From contig JAYKXP010000090.1 of the NCBI GenBank assembly GCA_037176845.1, positions 1 through 64,000 on the forward strand: a stretch of DNA of 64,000 nt. Direction: 5' to 3'. The notes beneath the pieces were generated by a model. That model saw nothing but the letters and a program-made list of their open reading frames with translations. It made no database searches and was not told where the DNA came from. The stretch comes from Paramarasmius palmivorus (Eukaryota > Basidiomycota > Agaricomycetes > Agaricales > Marasmiaceae). Shown here piece by piece: positions 1-10,797 of the stretch (position 1 is its first letter; every line of letters starts with the position of its first letter). The position numbers and the translations under genes are program-made.

Positions 1-3000
1 GAACAAAGTGGTAAACCAAAACTATTTCCGCGCGCGCCTAAATTGGCCATAGCCCATTGACTAACGCGTTTCGGACGAACTCAGCTTATTTGATTATGCG
101 TAGACTCACATTAGTCCTCTAAGGGATCACACATAGATAAGATAACATTCTCAAAGAGACCTGGGAAACAAGTTATACATTTTTAGTACTTCTAGATCTA
201 CTAGTGTACTATGACTGGTGATAACAAGTCCGAATAGTAAAGTGTCTAAACTAAACTAATCGGCCTTGTGAGTATTACAAGGAATGTCCTTCGACTACTT
301 CTATGATAATAGACAGTAGGGGACAGGGCATATTCGATGCATCAGATTTCAAAAAACATATAATGTCCGCAGCGAAAATAACGACTACCAAGCGTCACCA
401 ACGACGACCCAACAAGAAGCGAACCAAGAAAAAACCCACGCAACCACTATCCCTTGATGAGAAAGGATTAAGGTAGAGTGCGGTGGTGTTTTCGGGGTAC
501 GGAAGAGCGGCCTTAGACTTTCGAAGAATCGCAACAGGAGGGACAGCTACCCCACTAGAATGCGAGGGGTTGGGACTGTCTTCTCTGCAACCGATCTTGA
601 CGGCATGAGAGTCGATCGACCATTGAGGCTCTGAGTCGGGGGAACGACCTCGACGGTGTATTTTTTTTTTTTTTGTTTTTTTTTTATTTTATATTTTAAA
701 TTTTTAGATTATTGTTTGATTTTTTTATTTCACCACCTCTTACTTACCACCGCTGGCGGCAGTATGGTAGGGTCATCTCGTCTGTCAGAATCGTTGGTCG
801 ACGAGAGCAACCAGCTTGAGGGGCCCAACAACCTTTCCTCACGAGCGTGTGGTGCCTGATGGTGAAGTTTAAATTAGTGCTAAGAGGACAAACGAAAGTT
901 ATAAACACTTTACTGGATTGACTGAGAAAGTTGCCCAAGTGGTGTACTAACGGGTTCGCGACGACCGTTCTGGAGAAGCGAACTACTGTTGGGAACAGAG
1001 AGTTGGGTGGCATAAACAGGTCGAGAACGCGTCCAAACGATACTCCTTGGAGTTTCAAAACAGTAACGTCGATCGTGGTGTTCTTGCACTAGTACATAAC
1101 GCAGGTCTTCCATGGAGCATGTAAGCGGATCGGGGCCGAGAGGACGAACCAACTCCATTTCCTCTTGTGAGCAGGACAGAGACTCGTCGATCGTACCACC
1201 GAACGCAAATAGGGTTAAGCGCAGAATACCTTTTGGATTTCGAGTCGCAGCGGTGAAAATTGTCGTTTTCCCAAAACAAGTGTTTGAGAAGATGCGGTGG
1301 ACCAGCTGATCCACATTCACGAAAGCGTTGTTGTCGATCTTTGAGACGCGCCTCGATCGTCGTCGCGAGACGGAGTAGGTTGCTAAACTGGTTCGTCACA
1401 TGTGCGAACTCTCGCATCGATTTACCAAATATAACTGTTGCCTTGGAAAAGGAGGACCTAAAACACCGATAAAACAAGATATAGAACCGAAATGAAGTAG
1501 AATAACTATAAACTTACCCATGGACTAGACAATCCCTCGCCGAAGCCTTGGGACCTTGCTCTTAATTATAATCCACACCACCAGGTGGAGAAAGAGCATC
1601 GTTCGAAAAGGTTTGACGACACAGGAGCGCACTTTTGATGCTAGCACCAGCTGCAGGCCTTGCACCTCTGTCTGAGGTTATGTCCTGCACTGAGTGCAGG
1701 GTGTTTTCTCGCTTTGGTGGACGTCCTGTGGGAAAGAAAGTAACAATTAGAAGCTAATAACTTAAGAGTGAGATCACTAAGGAACTCATCTTACGAGGGG
1801 TTAGCTGTCAAGGCATCAAGACCCTGACCAGAGACAAAGTCTGCGTCGCTGTTGACCAGTCAGACATGTAGTTGAGCTCTAAGTTGAGATACACTGGTTG
1901 AGAAACCAAAAGTATAGTACGAAGAGAGTGAATCACTTACTCTAGGGTTTTTTGACATGTGCTCGAACGCCCCATACATGTTGTTGAGACGGTCGATGAT
2001 CAAGGATCTTCACGAGGACCGACGCCATGTTTGCCGCTTCGACCAGAACCTCCAAATCCACGTTGTCGAATAGATGACAGGGCGCTGGATAGGTTCTGCT
2101 TTAGTCGTACGTCGTCGGCGTCCACGATCTCCTAAGAAAGAGGTGGTTATTAAAAGTGAAATCCACTTGAGAAATGAACTATATCATTACGATGTATCGC
2201 CCTCGACGGCCTTAGGACTCGCCCTGCTAACACCTGGTACGAGGACCAGAAGAGGTGGAAGGAGCTGACACACTAGTAGACCGACCAGGAAATAAACCTA
2301 GAACAGGGAAGAAACAGACTAGTGATACCGTCTTCCTTGGTCGGTAGCATCAGGGGGTTGGGGAAGACGAGAAGTCTGCCTTCTAAAAGAAACAGTTAGT
2401 AAAGCTACCCATGCTTCAGAAAAGGGGAGAGTACACTTTACCATTGGAAGGGTCGAACATCGTGATCAGACCCATCATTGTAGTCGTGCGATGAGGAATC
2501 CTCCAACGGCTTCCAGAGATGGAAGGCTTGTCCCCCCCCCGCGAGAAGCGGACCAAACAAAATAAGGGTTAAAACACTCGGATTAGTAAAACTGAAATTA
2601 ATGAGCAAGGTGTGAATTCAGCACTTGGCTGACCAAATGGTCGGAAGATTCGCAGTGTTGGGAAGAGAAAGGCTTACCTGATCTGAACGTCGACGCTAGA
2701 AAGGAAAGCTATTAGGGAAAGTGAATTCACTTAGAATATAGATAGGATACACTCCTTAACATGTGACGACATTAGTCGACACAGACTGAGACCGGGATCT
2801 ACAGGCTTGGGACCCGGAATCGGACCGGACAGTAGAGTCGGCAGCTTGTGTTTGGACTCAGCCACCAATATTCTCCTTCTTGATAGGTCGAGAGGCGGAT
2901 GGGAGGAAGGAAAACGTCTGTTGATGCGAGGCAACTGTTAAAGGTAGTAAAGCTAGAAAGAAACAAATGAAAAAAAACTAAGATGAACTTAAGGTTGGGC

Positions 3001-3035
3001 AAGCGTTCAGCTTTCTGCGTTGCGAAGCTCAGCGT
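1..3035. other. Gene-poor left end, no supported gene
   Basis: No reading frame here has a convincing ATG, splice structure and recognisable product. The minus strand is open in overlapping frames between about 744 and 1477. One frame starts with an ATG at 1417 and another reads through 910-1320, but neither matches a family I know and I could not join them with credible splice sites. A T-rich tract (30 Ts broken by single other bases) lies at 660-690. The stretch may be decayed mobile or orphan gene sequence. I did not find paired long terminal repeats or a transposase. Confidence 0.4.
2720..2731. repeat. 12-bp perfect palindrome, copy 1
   Basis: The sequence AGTGAATTCACT is its own reverse complement. 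It recurs unchanged at 4384-4395 and 4699-4710. A variant lacking two central bases lies at 1927-1937. The function is unknown. Confidence 0.6.
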
Positions 3036-3923
3036 TTACGGGCAATGGTTTACGAACGCTCGCGAAGCGGATGTTGTGGTAGAGAAGAAAATGGACTTTT
3101 TGGTGAGTGGTACTTGGCTGATTAGCCTGTAGCTTCCAGATCGTCTCGAGTCAGAGTTTCTCGTTGCCACTGGCGTCCCCTCGTCGTCCTCGTCGTTGTC
3201 GTCGTCACTGTCGCTATCGTCCTGGTGTGGAATGATTCTTCGACCTTTGCTGTCCCTAATAACCTGCTTGGTGGTGGGTCCGGGCATAGCTGAAGTTTGC
3301 GTAGTATGCACGGGAATTGGTGGTGTGACTGGAGTCGATTTACCGGCTGGCCTGGAAATGTAGGCGAATCGTCGTGCTTGGTGAACGTCTTTACCTGGCG
3401 TACTTGTTATTAAAAGTAATCCAGGGAACGAGGGAGATGGAATCCGGATGGCAGAACCTAATAGATAATCGTCAATAGACATTAAAAGAAATAATAGAAA
3501 GAGATACGCACCTGGATGTCGTATTTTTCTCTTCCACTGTTCGATCAGTTGGCGTTAGGAATGGTAGCTTGTAAGGGCTGCGATGCCAGGAGAGAGAGGA
3601 TCCGACTGTAGACGCCAATGCGCCAGTGTCACGAGTACTTCCATAGCCTCCCTAGGGAAAGCTTTGTAATTGTGAAATTGGTGGAGAGACGCCTATAAAA
3701 CAGCCAAGGTTAGCAAAATGCAAAAGAAAGAAAGAAGCGCGTGGAGACTCACCACGGAGATTCCGGCGTGTGCAGGAAAATGCGTCTACCAGTGAAGACT
3801 TGTTCCTTTGGGAGGCAGAAACTTGATAAATGTTGTTGCATTAATGGGTGGACCCGCTCTATCTCTTGAGAGATGCGAGAGATTGAGAGATCGTCCAGTC
3901 AGTCGACTTTTTGAGGCGTCCAT
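3036..3923 (-). pseudogene. Hypothetical protein gene with in-frame stop
   Basis: Reading on the minus strand, four exons join in one frame: 3753-3923, 3512-3651, 3395-3457 and 3036-3351. The introns are 101, 54 and 43 bp with GT..AG ends. The ATG at 3923 starts a product beginning MDASKSRLTG. A TAG at 3786-3788 interrupts the first exon after ...GTSLHW; reading on, the frame continues THFPAHAGISV and then splices in frame. The later part carries an acidic run of D, S and E near 3170-3230 after ...GRRIIPHQ. I do not recognise the family. Because the frame is intact for more than 180 codons after the stop, this is either a recently broken gene, a base error, or an exon whose start I have misplaced. 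Without the first exon, the three downstream exons still look like genuine coding sequence. Confidence 0.5.
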
Positions 3924-4383
3924 AATTGAGAGTGGATGTGAAATAGGACTATAAACACGAGTTAGCAGGTGTGTAGGGGGAGCTGCACGGAAAGAAACAG
4001 GGGGATAGCATACATTGGATCGGACTGTTGTGGTGGGGGGAAAGAAAGAATGAAAATTCACTAAGTACCCGACCCAACGACTTATAATGTCTCAATCTCA
4101 TATCACATTTAGAGTTTGGCCTACTCTAGAAAGGCAATGGAGGGACTTCTCGCCCTTTGCGGTAGAAGCACAAACTGGTTGGGAACTAGACGCTCCTGAT
4201 CGGTCACAAGCGAAACGGCGATCTAAGCGGTTACGCAACCTTCGGAGATAAACTTTGATGGATGATCTGCGCGCCCCCAATGCCTGTCCCTCGCGAGTGT
4301 GTAGTACCCATGGATAGCCCTGGATTTACTCTTTACAACGGTGGTCGTCACGTGTCGTAAAGCTCCTTAGTTCTTAAGATCCA

Positions 4384-4395
4384 AGTGAATTCACT
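4384..4395. repeat. 12-bp perfect palindrome, copy 2
   Basis: Second exact copy of AGTGAATTCACT. A further A precedes it, as at 4698-4710 and 2719-2731. Confidence 0.6.
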
Positions 4396-4698
4396 GGATT
4401 GAGGACAATCCTTCATTTTGTTTGGGGGAGATGATACGCCTGACTTTAATCACTTCTTTTTCGAACGCAAATACGCTAGTTTTGCACTTATTATTGTTGC
4501 ATAAACACATAATGGTTATAGAAGGACTAGTATGAGCCCTGAATAGCTAGTCATTGGACGGAAGGTGTTTTTAGGTGGTTATATTAGTGGATCCTGGTAC
4601 ATGGTACGCCCCACATGGGTATCTGGCACCACTTTTACTTCTACCAGTGGTTGTCGAAGTACAATCACCTCCTGAAAACTGTAGGGAGAAGGTCCTTA

Positions 4699-4710
4699 AG
4701 TGAATTCACT
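4699..4710. repeat. 12-bp perfect palindrome, copy 3
   Basis: Third exact copy of AGTGAATTCACT, 303 bp from copy 2. Confidence 0.6.
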
Positions 4711-6061
4711 ACGGACTACACCTAATCACCTACCGGACGCACCAAAGGGATTCTTACAAGTTAATTTACCCCTTCATACACCCAGAAGAGTTATACTGGC
4801 TCGGGCATCACTCGGGACTGATGGCAGAGGGGGAAACTGATCGGAAATCACCGATGCCGGATACGGCAAGGGTCTAGAGACCTGTCGGCCGAAGTGGAAC
4901 CTATTGATCGGAGCGGAGGCAAAGCTGTTCAAACCGTTGTTACGGTGGCGGAAGCGGATTCCCTCTGATATACCTTATTGGAACACGTCCACATGGAGTG
5001 GATAAGAAAATTTAGAGGCGGTGTTATGTGGAGGAACGGTGTTGAGCGATGAGGAGCTCGGGAGGACCCTGCCAGGCCTCCGATTGGTGGAAAAGCGCTT
5101 GGCGCATGGAAAAGAAAATTTTATAAAGGCTAAACGCCTAACCGTCGGCCAGGATTCAACTCCCTGTACCTTAAAACAGAGTGTTACTACTCGCTCGTCA
5201 CGCTATTTGCGCCATATATGGACGTTGTGACCTATAGATTTCCCTTGATAATGTATATTTTTCTCGTTGTATCTCTTTCCCGACTCTGTTTCATCTCTTT
5301 TCCGTCTCGTTCCGCAGTTATTCCGACTCAGATTACCTATTATTCAGTTTATTCACCTTGGACAGTATAAAAGGACACCAAATGTACGGGGACCGTAGAG
5401 GATTTCTGCCCCCACTTGCACGTTACGCGTTGTATGTGGTTATCGTACGAATAGATTGCTATTTGTCCGATCAGAACTCTACCCAAGTCAGGCCCTAGCC
5501 TTATTGAGAAGACTAGTTGAGATCTTACTGCAGACAAGAACTTGAGAGGTCGCGATAAAGACCAAGTTGTTGGCTTTGTGTATTGCTCTACACTTCTCCT
5601 ATTAGTGAAACTTTATACTAGTTCGTCTTGGTGGCGTTCTGGAAGTGTTTTAACCAGTTGGGTTACACTTTAGCATCGTAGAGAAGGCCTCGGTTTTGGT
5701 GGCTGAGCTTCCTTGCTTGCGTGCTTTATAGAAGACAGTTTTGGTGGCTGTTTTCCGGCAGTTGTGCTGTAGTTTTACCTTAGAGAGAGTCAGATCACTC
5801 GAGGCAGTTTAGATCGAACCAAGATCAGCTTCACATAGCCCTTGGCGCCTTATTTCCTAGCTTATAGAAGCAAGGACGACCCTATTACGCATCTATACAG
5901 GTGTACTTTCCTAGAACTTCGACGAATAGAAGTGATTTTACCCCTCTTGAGACCAAGCTTGAGTAGATATCTCTAAGCGCGGCAACTCTGATCACGCCGA
6001 ACCACACTTGCACAACTACGCCACAGTAGAGTGCTTTTGTACACTGAGAGCAGTCATAGTA

Positions 6062-6667
6062 TTAGGTGATTTCACCGAAACTAAGTGGTATTAACGAATC
6101 TATACCTTCTGGAGGGGGTAACCTGAATGTTTCAAGAACCGTGGGTGATACTAGTTGCAATACCGGCGAAGGGGGTAACCTGGATGTTTCGAGAGCCGTG
6201 GGTGATACTGGGTGCAATATTACTGAAGGGGGTAGCCTGGATGTCTCGAGAACCGTGGGTGATACTAGTTGTAATACCGGTAATTCTGTGATGAAGTGTT
6301 GATTAACGTAGTTTGAAATCAAGGAAGAGTAATTACCTGAAATCGCACGTCGCGTTGTATCGAGCACTGGACTTAATCAGCCATTGTAGCCGAAAATGAA
6401 AGCAGATATAGATAACGCACCGAGTCCATGCTCTTGCCTGGTGTGGAAGTCGTCGCTCCTTTTGCGTCGTCTTTCCTCTGCTATTCGCACAGATTTCTCG
6501 CGAACTGCACTTAACAGTACCTCCATGACAAAATCGGGGAGGTTTCCTACGGTGTGCAGAATCTGTTCTCTGTTTTGCCGTGTTCTGTGCGCCATGTACA
6601 TATAAGTTTGTAGAATCGCTACTATTTCCCGGTTGGTCAAAGGGGTTAAGATGTCCTGCTTCGTCAT
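6062..6667 (-). CDS. Hypothetical protein with 19-residue tandem repeats
   Basis: Two exons on the minus strand, 6421-6667 and 6062-6366, are joined by a 54-bp intron (GTGCGT..CCAG) that keeps the frame. They give about 183 residues. The N-terminal half starts MTKQDILTPLTNREIV and contains a very basic stretch (AEERRRKRSDD). The C-terminal half has three near-identical 19-residue repeats around the motif SPTVLETSRLPPS, encoded by the 57-bp tandem repeat at 6114-6284. I do not recognise a domain. The repeat keeps the frame on both strands, but only the minus strand has a spliced ATG-started gene. The product could be a lineage-specific protein or the remnant of a mobile-element gene. Confidence 0.5.
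6114..6284. repeat. 57-bp tandem repeat, three units
   Basis: Units run 6114-6170, 6171-6227 and 6228-6284. Each begins GGGGGTA and contains GAACCGTGGGTGATACT or a close variant. The unit length is a multiple of three, so copy-number changes would leave the surrounding protein frame intact. Confidence 0.85.
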
Positions 6668-7082
6668 CGAGTGTCGTTCTGATTGGGTTTACTATTGAAA
6701 CCTGTTATAACCAGGCCCTTTAAAACAGATATGAAACACGCACCTATCCTAGTAGCATAGCATTGGAACAGCCTTTATCGTCGCGTTTCAACCTGACTCT
6801 CCATCCTCCCCCTCGTACTTGCATGCCTTTTCACAGACGAAATCAGCGCCTGTTCATGAGAAGGTACGCCGTATACATACCGCTTCAACCTTGTCTGCAC
6901 AATGCACCCTGAAACCACCGTGGTGGGTTCAATTCTGCTGCTACCGGGGTAGGAACAGAATGGTTGAGGTTCAAACGTGTAGTTGATTATATAATACCGT
7001 CTACGTCGGCGTCAAAGTCCGAGTCGAGCGCGCTGTTTCTGAACTTGATTTGAACAAAGCAGTATCTAATTCATAGGTGCAT
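6668..7082. other. Intergenic, nothing recognised
   Basis: This lies upstream of the minus-strand repeat protein and downstream of the 654-residue orphan. No gene, repeat or RNA was recognised. Confidence 0.4.
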
Positions 7083-9200
7083 CTACTGTACAAATTGTCG
7101 TGGTAACACTGGTGCTCGTCCGAAAGTCCCCGCAAAAACCTCGATATAGTGGCGGGCTACACTAAACTCGATTTCGTCTAATTCGAAAGCGGTCACTGGC
7201 TCCTTTGTAGCCTCTTGTAGCCGTTGTTGAATCCCGCTCCCTGTCGCCAGAGTGCTGGGTAGCTGGCCTCGTCCTTTCCAGCTGTTCATGATGGCTAGAA
7301 TCCCTACTATAGCAAGTTGACGCTCGTATAAATTGTTTGCAGGATATGTTTTGGGACGTGAATGTGGATCCATATTTGGCAGAAGATGTCCGTCGGAATG
7401 CCTAATGAAAGATAAAACCTCGGTTTCCCTGTCATCTCGATGTGCTTCGCCTCTGTGCCAGTGATGATCACACATCAAAAGGTCATAGCGGAAGTTGATT
7501 TCGAAGAGTTCCCACAGCACTTCTGCCATGGTTTCTGGAGAAGCATCATCAACGATAATGACCTCTCCTCGCCATAATGAAGGTATGTCATCCAGTTTTG
7601 TCAGATCCACAGTATTCTGGATAACGAGATTAACTGTAAGAAATGTACCATTCAAGAAAGAACTCACCTTTAGGCTCCCATCCCGAAGTATTGTTTCTAA
7701 GATGGCTTCCACTTCAACCTTCTGCTTCTGTGCCTTTTGGTGCTTGAATCCGAGTGCTCGTAGTCCGATTATCATGCGCCACTGACTGGTTTTGAGCGGT
7801 TTGTTTTCGTTGGTCGTAATCCGATATAACAACAGGGTCCGAAGTTTAAGCCAGGAGTCCATGTACGAGTTCCGTATAGCGAAGTTTTGGGACTCCAAAC
7901 CCGCTGCAGCTATCAACGAAGGGTCGGGAAGTATGTAGCCTTCCGAGTCCCGGTGAACGTTTGGGTTGAAGTCTTTGCCCACTTCGGATGACGCCTCAAT
8001 CCATTTCGTATATCCCAGTGGTACTATGTTGGAGCGAACCTCATCAAATTTGTTTCGGTTACCAGGCGGTGGCTTAGGGGTGCCTGATTTCGCTGCCAAA
8101 GGATCTAAACTGGGTAAGTATATTGAATCTGCTGGGACTATAATCGCACTCACTAAAACGTTTCTTTTGCGACTTAGAGGAACGAACTGGTGTCGAAGAT
8201 TCAGGAATTTTTGACAGCTCTTGACCATGATACCCTTCATATTGAGTGTCGTATAGATGTATGACTACCCTTTCACGAATGAAAGCAGACATGGATTGGT
8301 ATCTGGTTAGATCGGTTGTTCTCACAGGTCCTGCGTAAACGGGAGGCTGCATCGGGCTGGTATCGTCCATACACAACGCGAATCCGTGTGTTCGTATCTT
8401 CAATGTTTCTGCTGCTGCCTGAGGGGGAATCCATTTGTCAACGCGAATATAATCGTTCATCTCGTTAGTCGGTCGCGTGTACCAGAAAGGGATGTCTGGT
8501 GGATGGTATTAAGATCATCGCATGAGTAATTAGCATAGCATTACTCACTTAATAACCCGAGTTTAACAGCCGTATCCAAGTCGTCGACTAACGCCCCTAC
8601 CACTCTCGCCAGTTTTCGAGCAACCACGGCGCCGAACTGGTATACCTTGATCCAATCTAACCGTGCCACAAGTTCCAAATACACCCTCTGGCAAATTGCC
8701 CACGTACGGAAAGCACGTTCCCTGTCCATGGCACACTTCAACTGAGCCTGCATAAATCGTAGTGCCGCGACGTATTCAGATATGAAGGGATCTTTGTGAA
8801 AGGGTGGTAAAAATTCGGTGCAGCGTTCGAACACCCTCGCAGTGCTTCGTTCCATCATGGTCCTGAGGTCGGAGGAGATAACACCGAGACCTGCGCAGAT
8901 ATCCGAGTTTTGGTTCATGCTAATGTGCTGGAAGTGCTCTGGTCGAGGCTGTACCCATGCTACTGCGTGAGGATGGTCTGGTTCAAGGGATGGCAGAGGA
9001 ATGACCGCCAGATGCGCTACCGATTCGTTGTAAGGCTGAGGAAAATACATCGGGTCTTCTTCTCCAAAATGATAGTCTTTCCGCATACGTATATTCCTTT
9101 TGCCATATACAGGATCTGCAATAACGGTTGTGTTTGGAGATGTAACGAATATGCCCAAGTCTTCGTAAACAGCCCCTACTTTCCCTTCGAAAGGTTGCAT
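7083..9200 (-). CDS. Hypothetical protein, about 654 residues, orphan
   Basis: Four exons on the minus strand (8549-9200, 8154-8495, 7668-8104, 7083-7616) join through introns of 53, 49 and 51 bp with GTGAGT donors. The ATG at 9200 starts MQPFEGKVGAVYEDLG. The product is globular, with no signal peptide or membrane segment. It has conserved-looking stretches such as FNPNVHRDSEGYILPDPSL and a His-rich MCDHHWHRGEAH. I do not recognise a domain. It looks like one of the lineage-specific soluble proteins common in agarics, and it sits beside other orphans. The third intron is a multiple of three and would be read through if unspliced. Confidence 0.65.
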
Positions 9201-9786
9201 AGAAGCGCCTTTGTCGGATTCGTTTGCCGATGAACTTGCGTGGTTAATAAGAAAAAGACAGTATAGTAGTATACGGTGTTTGATAGAAATCGAGAGTCAG
9301 ACGGACAATTGTCGGTTTCCTCGGGCATGGTCGTGGTAATCTATCCAAACAGATACAAATCTGCCCGGCGATTTCTTCCGCAACACTTCTTTCCCTTTGA
9401 CTACACCTTTCAATCCCACCTCGGTGGTGTTGAGGGTCTGTTCAAGCTCCATGTACCCAACGCTTACCTCGGTAACCGTTAATAGTACATCGTTCCGGTT
9501 CTATAAAGTAAGTACATCGCTCTCACACCCAAATTGGGATCTCAATTCGCTGTCTAACTTTCATCCTTAGATCACAGTGACTGATTAAACGGTTTCAGAC
9601 TCTGGTGGCAATTAGAGGCAGCGTCTTTTGAGGTGCACCACATATTCATATACACGCCATTTCTTACCGCACGCTAATTGAGTTTCATTGGCATTTTATA
9701 GGAATCTTTACCACCTCATCCCATCTCAGGCTGTCGACGTCAACCTTCCCTATCGAAACCACCTTGGTATTGAGGAGCCCACCGCG
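9201..9786. other. Intergenic; possible upstream exon of the cyclin gene
   Basis: A 52-codon plus-strand frame with an ATG runs 9327-9482 and contains FPFDYTFQSHLGGVEGLF. It could be an upstream exon of the cyclin gene, because the cyclin frame stays open upstream of its first ATG as far as a splice-acceptor-like TTTTATAG ending at 9700. I could not find a consistent join. Confidence 0.3.
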
Positions 9787-10506
9787 ATGATGCCATGTCC
9801 GTGGTCTGGATATTTTACCGATTGGCGTGACCGCGTCTCGGCATCTCCCGAAAGCGCTTTCTCCTCGCCTTCATTGCTACAGAATGAATTGTCCGTGTAT
9901 CACGTCTCCTTTCAACGTCCTGAAGCTCGACGAAGCTCTCTGCAGTATGTGTGGAATACCTTCGCGTCGTTTTCATCGATTGACGCCATTCTAGCTCTGA
10001 TTCAGCGTCGAGTTACTGCTTTGACGCTGTCTAAAGCAATCGGATCCCCGATTGATATCACTCCCGACTATACGTTTCCAAAGTGGCTCAACGCCATCGC
10101 TGAGGTCACAGAATCCCCCATCATTCAGGCGTTGACCGCCGTAGTGTACATCAGCCGTCTTCAAGAAACAGCTTTCGTTACTCAATACCGACATCCTCTA
10201 CGGTGTCTGACAGCGAGCGCGTTTATATGTGCACATAAGGTGCGTGTGACTTTGCCCAACAACGGGACTGTATTGAATCGAGTTCAGTATCTTCAGGACG
10301 ATCATTACATTAACGGCAAATGGCTGCCTCATACCGCCTTCCGATCCTCGAAGCAAATGAACAGATTCGAACGACAGATGCTATCTCGCCTGAATTGGAG
10401 TTTGGGTGTTACGCAAGACGAACTATTTGATGTATATTGTTCTCTTTTCCTTCCCGCGCCTTTTGGGATCGACCCAGTCCCTTCGTACATTCTTTTCGGG
10501 TTGTGA
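9787..10506 (+). CDS. PCL-type cyclin
   Basis: Two exons, 9787-10239 and 10288-10506, flank a 48-bp phase-0 intron. Removing it gives ASAFICAHKYLQDDHYINGKW, which reads as a cyclin box. The N-terminal part of the box (SPIIQALTAVVYISRLQ) is followed by the helix with basic and hydrophobic residues, then by RFERQMLSRLNWSLGVTQDE, typical of PHO85-type (PCL) cyclins. Proteins of this family bind and direct a PHO85-like CDK in the nucleus or bud neck. The chosen start at 9787 is the first ATG in frame; an upstream exon is possible. The protein is about 223 residues, in the range of small PCL cyclins. The intron would not be noticed from the reading frame alone, since it contains no stop. Confidence 0.7.
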   Translation: MMPCPWSGYFTDWRDRVSASPESAFSSPSLLQNELSVYHVSFQRPEARRSSLQYVWNTFASFSSIDAILALIQRRVTALTLSKAIGSPIDITPDYTFPKWLNAIAEVTESPIIQALTAVVYISRLQETAFVTQYRHPLRCLTASAFICAHKVRVTLPNNGTVLNRVQYLQDDHYINGKWLPHTAFRSSKQMNRFERQMLSRLNWSLGVTQDELFDVYCSLFLPAPFGIDPVPSYILFGL

Positions 10507-10797
10507 CTGATCTTGAAAATGTATTTGGTGACGAGCGGCTCCAGAGGTCTCGGAACAGGCTGTAGACTGGGTCACGGTCTCGTGTCTTTTTAATTGGTGT
10601 AATAACATATTACATTCAGAAGCATGTCCTGGTGACAGTCCCTCGCTATCGCGATTTTCAAACATGGCTACCACAGAGTTGGCCTCTTCATATTCGTCCA
10701 TTTTTTTCCCATAGCTGAGGATAAGAGATAAGTATCCCTGGAATTGCTCACGCTCTTCCTTCGGCACTGTCTCAGATCCATTGTACTCGAATTCGCG

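Larger units (their letters stand above)
3924..6061. other. Long stretch without a supported gene
   Basis: Only short reading frames without splice support are present (for example a 69-codon frame at 5021-5230). The stretch holds two of the three 12-bp palindromes. I see no transposase, long terminal repeat or RNA gene. Confidence 0.4.

Noticed and set aside
181..660. Idea that the left end is written backwards (AC+GT more common than CA+TG)
   Set aside because: A hand count of rows 181-660 suggested this, but rows 1501-1740 showed the normal excess of CA+TG, and the reversed text gave no coherent gene.
656..720. T-rich tract as terminator or retrotransposon poly(A) tail
   Set aside because: No gene or reverse transcriptase remnant ends there on either strand.
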